The position numbers and the translations under genes are program-made. From contig JAUPLV010000025.1 in NCBI GenBank assembly GCA_030836725.1, forward strand, positions 1 to 18,000: DNA of 18,000 nucleotides. The letters run 5' to 3'. The DNA is from Pseudomonadota bacterium (GTDB taxonomy: Bacteria; Pseudomonadota; Gammaproteobacteria; Burkholderiales; Thiobacillaceae). This document shows, piece by piece, positions 14,830-18,000 of this stretch. Within the stretch, counting starts at the first letter, position 1. Each line of letters starts with the position of its first letter. The notes beneath the pieces were generated by a model. It did not search any database and was not told where the DNA came from. It saw only the letters and a program-made list of their open reading frames with translations.

Positions 14830-16284
14830 CTATCTTTCGAGCAGATTGCCCAGATCGGCATTAGGCAGGTAGCGCCGGTATATTTTTTCGAAGGTGCCGT
14901 CCTTCTTCAAGCCGTCCAGGGTCGATTGCCATGCCCGCACCACATCGGCGGGGGTATCTCTTGATATGGCAATGTAGAAATCAGTCTGGACCATGGTGAA
15001 AACGGGTTCCAGGTCATTTATGCTGTATCCGGCTTCTCTTGCAAGCTCCTCGATCGTGATATCCGTGAAAATTGAAAGTTGCACCTTGCCATCCATGAGC
15101 TGCCTGACGTTTGCACGCGGATCCGGTGAGCTGAGCAGGTTCTTGAATCCTTCACGCTTCAGGTGCTGCTCGGTAAACCAATTTGTCGTCGTGGCGATGG
15201 AGGCAATTGCCTTGGCTTCTTCCAGGCTATTTATCCTGATTCCCGAGCCTTTCTTTGCGTAGAAAATTGCGCTGTTCTTACCGACAGGACCCACCCACTG
15301 GAAGAGGCTTTCCCTCTCCGGAGTGCGCTCAGCGCTGAAAAGCAGCACCTTTGGATGGACGAGAGCCATGTTGTAGGCGTTTTTCCAGGAGGTTAGCCGG
15401 ATGTTGTCCGGAAGTTTCTGGCGAGCGGCGATTTCCCTGACCATGTCCGTCACCAGTCCAGACGGCTTTCCATCCTTCATGAAGGTGACGGGCGGGTATT
15501 CTTCGGTCACAAGCTGGAATATGCCGGGCGGAGTCTCGCCAGGGAGCCACCTCGCGTAAATCTGCGCAAAAGTCCCGTTGCGCTTCATTTCATCCAATGC
15601 GTCCTGCCAACGGGCGACCAGTTCGGGTGAGGTTCCCTTCGAGAAAGCGATGTAGATCAGATCGGTCGACACGGTGAAAGCATTTTTCACGTCATCCATG
15701 GATGCCCCGGTTTTTTTCAGGGCAGCCGGCATTTCCATGTTGCCGGAGGCCAGCAATTGCACTGTTCCATCTAACAGCCTGCGAATGGTGGTCTCTCTGT
15801 CCGGGTAGCTTTGCGTATTGGTAAACCCTTCCTGCTTGAGCATTTGTTCTGAGTAATATTTTGTGACGGTCGCAATCCCGTTAATTTTCCTGGCTTGATC
15901 CAGATTTGCTATCTCGATCCTTGATCCCTTCAACGCGTAGAGATTGGTATCCAGGACCACCAGGGGACCCACCCACTGAAAAAGGGCCTTTCGTTCCGAC
16001 GTCATGGCGGTCGAAAAAAGCGCAATATTGGGCTGCTCCAAAAGCGCTTGGTAGCCTTTCGGCCAAGCGACCAGTTTGATTTTTCCACCGGTGCCGGTTC
16101 TTTTGACGAGTTCCCCGACCACTTCTGTTGCCAGGCCCGTTATTTCACCATTTTTAATGAAATTCAACGGAGGGTTTTCTTCCGTCAGAATCGTCAAGCC
16201 GGCTGCTTTCGTTGCCTGAGCGCCGACTGCGAATCCAAGCAGAACCAACAAAATTATCCTGTACAAGCAAAAAGGTTTTCTCAT
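14830..16284 (-). CDS. Secreted protein with two tandem SBP_bac_3 domains
   Basis: A 484-residue protein starting MRKPFCLYRIILLVLLGFAV; a signal peptide ends around Ala25-28 and no other membrane segment is seen. Two solute-binding domains of the SBP_bac_3 type (amino-acid/opine binding class) follow, roughly 29-248 and 255-475. They repeat each other: TILTEENPPLNFIKNG (31-46) with LVTEEYPPVTFMKDG (258-272), LFQWVGP at 101 and 327, GTFAQIYARWLP (237-248) with GTFEKIYRRYLP (463-474). The start is chosen for the signal peptide; a longer open frame upstream overlaps the deaminase gene. The start is 14 bases after the deaminase stop, so the two are probably co-transcribed. Paired domains of this kind are known at the front of sensor kinases; here no transmembrane or signalling part follows, and no ABC permease or ATPase is in the window. 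Confidence 0.85.
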   Translation of the reverse strand: MRKPFCLYRIILLVLLGFAVGAQATKAAGLTILTEENPPLNFIKNGEITGLATEVVGELVKRTGTGGKIKLVAWPKGYQALLEQPNIALFSTAMTSERKALFQWVGPLVVLDTNLYALKGSRIEIANLDQARKINGIATVTKYYSEQMLKQEGFTNTQSYPDRETTIRRLLDGTVQLLASGNMEMPAALKKTGASMDDVKNAFTVSTDLIYIAFSKGTSPELVARWQDALDEMKRNGTFAQIYARWLPGETPPGIFQLVTEEYPPVTFMKDGKPSGLVTDMVREIAARQKLPDNIRLTSWKNAYNMALVHPKVLLFSAERTPERESLFQWVGPVGKNSAIFYAKKGSGIRINSLEEAKAIASIATTTNWFTEQHLKREGFKNLLSSPDPRANVRQLMDGKVQLSIFTDITIEELAREAGYSINDLEPVFTMVQTDFYIAISRDTPADVVRAWQSTLDGLKKDGTFEKIYRRYLPNADLGNLLER

Positions 16285-16298
16285 GATATTTAGTGGGT

Positions 16299-16739
16299 TC
16301 AGACTACCCCGATGTCCTCGTTCCATAATATGGGATTGTTTGTAATAAAGCCGCGCATCAGTTCGATACAGGCAGCCTCCTGCAGAATTTCCACTTGCAC
16401 TCCGCGCGATCGCAACAAGGTCTCTTCGCCAGTGAAGGTCCGGTTCTCGCCGATCACAACTTTCGGGATGCCATACAGCAGGATGGCGCCGCAGCACATC
16501 GCGCACGGCGACAGGGTGGTGTAGAGCACCGCCTCGCGGTACACACTGGCGGGTTGGCGACCAGCGTTCTCCAGGGCGTCCATCTCGGCGTGCAGGATGG
16601 CGCTACCCCGCTGCACGCGACGATTGTGCCCCCGACCGATGATGCGGCCCCGGTGCACAATCACCGATCCAATCGGAATGCCCCCCTCTGCCTGGCCAAT
16701 CCTTGCTTCTTCAAGGGCGGTTTCGATGAACGGGTCCAT
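16299..16739 (-). CDS. Cytosine deaminase, fungal Fcy1-type (CDA fold)
   Basis: A 146-residue zinc-dependent deaminase; most likely converts cytosine to uracil in pyrimidine salvage. Zinc ligands are His50 (LHAE, catalytic Glu52) and Cys79/Cys82 in TTLSPCAMCCGA. It resembles yeast Fcy1 along its length, as I recall that sequence: GGIPIG near residue 19, GRGHN (35-39), RVQRGSAILHAE, YTTLSPC, YGIPKVVIGEN, and a C-terminal WNEDIG. Asn39, His50, Glu52, Cys79, Cys82 and Phe102 correspond to Fcy1 Asn51, His62, Glu64, Cys91, Cys94 and Phe114 (offset 12), and Trp139/Asp142 to Trp152/Asp155 (offset 13). TadA lacks this C-terminal end, and bacterial CodA is an unrelated amidohydrolase. The gene lies 30 bp after the GYD gene and 14 bp before the double SBP gene; its ribosome-binding site is weak. 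Confidence 0.85.
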   Translation of the reverse strand: MDPFIETALEEARIGQAEGGIPIGSVIVHRGRIIGRGHNRRVQRGSAILHAEMDALENAGRQPASVYREAVLYTTLSPCAMCCGAILLYGIPKVVIGENRTFTGEETLLRSRGVQVEILQEAACIELMRGFITNNPILWNEDIGVV

Positions 16740-16769
16740 GGTTTGTTAAATTTTACTCAGCCCGGCGGA

Positions 16770-17051
16770 CTAGGCCGCCGCGAGTTTGTCGAACGCGTCG
16801 ATGCCGACCGCGGGTGCGGTACGGAATTTGATGTCCAACAGCCTGCTCAGGCCCACCGGTACCTGAACCGTGCTCTTCATTCCAGGCAAGTCAGGAACGA
16901 CCACAAAGTCAACTTCGCCGAGCAGCGCGTAACCCGCCTTGAACTCACCGCCATGCTTTTTGATCAAGGCCATGGCATCGGCGGTGCGCTTGGCGCTGAC
17001 CGCCTTCCTGGCCGCCCGCGTCAAGGCGCCGAACATCAGATAGGTTGCCAT
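16770..17051 (-). CDS. GYD-domain protein
   Basis: A 93-residue cytoplasmic protein of the GYD family (PF08734), a ferredoxin-like alpha/beta fold of unknown function, possibly forming dimers like other small alpha-beta barrel proteins. It begins MATYLMFGALTRAARKAVSA, has ALIKKHGGEFKAGYALLGEVDFVVV (28-52) covering the name-giving region, and ends FRTAPAVGIDAFDKLAAA. The start at 17051 is preceded by AAGGAGG eight bases upstream, which favours it over an in-frame GTG about 90 bases upstream. It has its own likely promoter (17089-17116) and is followed after 30 bp by the cytosine deaminase gene. Conserved lengths and the strong ribosome-binding site make it a real gene; the family tells little about what it does here. 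Confidence 0.9.
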   Translation of the reverse strand: MATYLMFGALTRAARKAVSAKRTADAMALIKKHGGEFKAGYALLGEVDFVVVPDLPGMKSTVQVPVGLSRLLDIKFRTAPAVGIDAFDKLAAA

Positions 17052-17088
17052 TACAACGCCTCCTTGATTCAGATCGTGAAGAAATCTC

Positions 17089-17116
17089 ACTATAGATGCC
17101 TTGGGCGTTTTTTCAG
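17089..17116 (-). promoter_or_regulatory. Probable sigma-70 promoter for the GYD-deaminase-double SBP cluster
   Basis: On the minus strand CTGAAA (17116-17111, four of six match TTGACA) and TATAGT (17094-17089, five of six match TATAAT) are 16 bases apart. Transcription would begin near 17082, giving a leader of about 30 bases with AAGGAGG before the ATG at 17051. This suggests the GYD gene starts a transcript separate from the binding-protein gene upstream. Confidence 0.5.
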
Positions 17117-17203
17117 GTTCGGGTCGCGTCCCGGCCATGGGTCATCCCGCCCCCCGTCAAAACGACTTTTTAACTGGATGGGTGGCCAATCGGCATCGGG
17201 CCG

Positions 17204-18000
17204 CTAGGCTGCATCATCCAGATATCTATCCACGTTCTCCTGCGTAATCACGTCAATTCCCGTATCAACAGTCTGAGGGATCTGAACGCCCAGCGATGCT
17301 TGCCACAACATCAGGATCGACATCGAGCCTTGCATTTTCGGAATGGTTGCTGAGGAGGACTCGATCACGCCTTCCTTAATGGCATCGAGTATGGGCTTGA
17401 TCCCATCCATGCTGACTACCTTGACTTTGCCCGTCTTCCCGGCACTTTTGATGGCGGTTGCTATGCCTATCGGGCCCGAGGCATCGCAGCACAAGTAACC
17501 GCTCAGATCGGGATGCGATTCGAGAACAGCCGAAGCCTGTTGGCGAGCAGTCTCAATGTCGTCATTGTCAATGCCACCGTCTACAATAGCGATATCGGGA
17601 TACTTCCTCAATACAGCCATCTGGGCTTCGTATCGTTCCTTGTGGTTTGGCGCCGTGGGATATCCCTGCATCACCGCCACTTTGCCGGCGCATCCAATCA
17701 GCTTGACGAGACGCTCGGCCGCAATGATCCCCTGCCGAGAAAAGTTGTTGCCAACGCTGGTGATGCTGGCATCTGGCGAGGGTGAGTCGAAGAGAACCAT
17801 CGGAATACCCTGATCCCTGACGCGATTGATTGCTGTCATATGGCCTACTGCGTCAACCGGATCTACAGCGATGCCACTCGGGCGGCTCCTGGCGGCCTTT
17901 TCCAGAATCGCGTTCTGCTCGACGACGTCGGCAATGGCGGGGGGCATATAGTCGACCACAATCTCGACACACAGTTCACGACTCAGGATTTCGGCCTGAG
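17204..18000 (-). CDS. Periplasmic sugar-binding-like protein (type I, Peripla_BP_4), 5' end outside window
   Basis: The C-terminal ~265 residues of an RbsB-like substrate-binding protein of an ABC importer; the frame stays open to the window edge. The visible part has RPSGIAVDPVDAVGHMTAIN followed by GIPMVLFDSPSP, the hinge-crossing segments VGNNFSRQGIIAAERL and GKVAVMQGYPTAPNHKER, the second lobe QASAVLESHPDLSGYLCCD, and KVKVVSMDGIKPILDAIKEG. The C-terminal GIDVITQENVDRYL is typical of this group. The ligand cannot be read: members bind ribose, other sugars, polyols, autoinducer-2 or nucleoside-like compounds. The permease and ATPase genes would be expected beyond position 18000. The GYD gene follows after a 152-bp gap with its own promoter. 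Confidence 0.88.
   Translation of the reverse strand, partial: QAEILSRELCVEIVVDYMPPAIADVVEQNAILEKAARSRPSGIAVDPVDAVGHMTAINRVRDQGIPMVLFDSPSPDASITSVGNNFSRQGIIAAERLVKLIGCAGKVAVMQGYPTAPNHKERYEAQMAVLRKYPDIAIVDGGIDNDDIETARQQASAVLESHPDLSGYLCCDASGPIGIATAIKSAGKTGKVKVVSMDGIKPILDAIKEGVIESSSATIPKMQGSMSILMLWQASLGVQIPQTVDTGIDVITQENVDRYLDDAA

Noticed and set aside
16285..16506. N-terminal extension of the double SBP protein (74 more residues from an upstream ATG)
   Set aside because: It would overlap the deaminase gene in another frame and place the signal peptide inside the protein; MRKPFCLYRI at 16284 gives a normal signal peptide.
16299..16739. tRNA adenosine deaminase TadA
   Set aside because: The zinc motif is shared, but the C-terminal WNEDIG end, GSAILHAE context and substrate-pocket residues match Fcy1-type cytosine deaminase rather than TadA.
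17052..17138. N-terminal extension of the GYD protein
   Set aside because: The strong AAGGAGG site and the family N-terminus both point to the ATG at 17051, and the probable promoter lies within the extension.

Overview
The window looks like a chromosomal segment from a betaproteobacterium. I infer this from the gene neighbourhoods (thiS-thiG-trmB, ilvE followed by a CHCC zinc-finger protein, a DUF1631 gene, a short gnd with zwf and pgl) and from GC-rich core genes; Thiobacillus- or Sulfuricella-like relatives would fit, but no marker fixes the genus. No transposase, integrase, rRNA or CRISPR array is visible.

Layout. (1) Positions 1-6615 are all on the minus strand. Read in the direction of transcription they are a tRNA-Gly(CCC), a roughly 470-bp gap, a DUF1631 gene, mutY, an unrecognised gene overlapping mutY by 4 nt, ilvE, a small CHCC zinc-finger protein, and the 5' part of an algC-type phosphomannomutase/phosphoglucomutase that leaves the window. 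(2) Positions 6700-12362 are all on the plus strand: thiS, thiG and trmB, a MarC-family membrane protein, then gnd, zwf and pgl, a complete oxidative pentose-phosphate set. (3) Positions 12528-18000 are all on the minus strand and are accessory in character. In transcription order they are a type-I periplasmic binding protein (partial), a GYD-domain protein, a cytosine deaminase of the fungal Fcy1 type, a secreted protein made of two fused SBP_bac_3 domains, a secreted cupin, and a secreted protein made of two Cache modules.

How the parts relate. Blocks 1 and 2 are housekeeping: thiazole synthesis, tRNA modification, DNA repair of 8-oxoG mispairs, branched-chain amino acid transamination, NADPH and pentose supply. 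Block 3 is the least ordinary part. It encodes four exported ligand-binding or ligand-sensing proteins and one nucleobase-type deaminase, but no permease, ATPase, kinase or cyclase within the window. Two of its genes (double Cache, double SBP_bac_3) are visibly lower in GC than the core genes: sample 60-base rows that I counted gave 42% and 48%, against 70% inside zwf. A periplasmic sensing or salvage module acquired by transfer is plausible but is inference.

Main points for a second look: the Fcy1-type deaminase, whose zinc, catalytic and substrate-pocket residues line up with the yeast enzyme; the double SBP_bac_3 and double Cache proteins without output domains; the perfect 11-bp inverted repeat containing the probable GTG start of mutY; and a nine-base homopolymer in the DUF1631 coding region.
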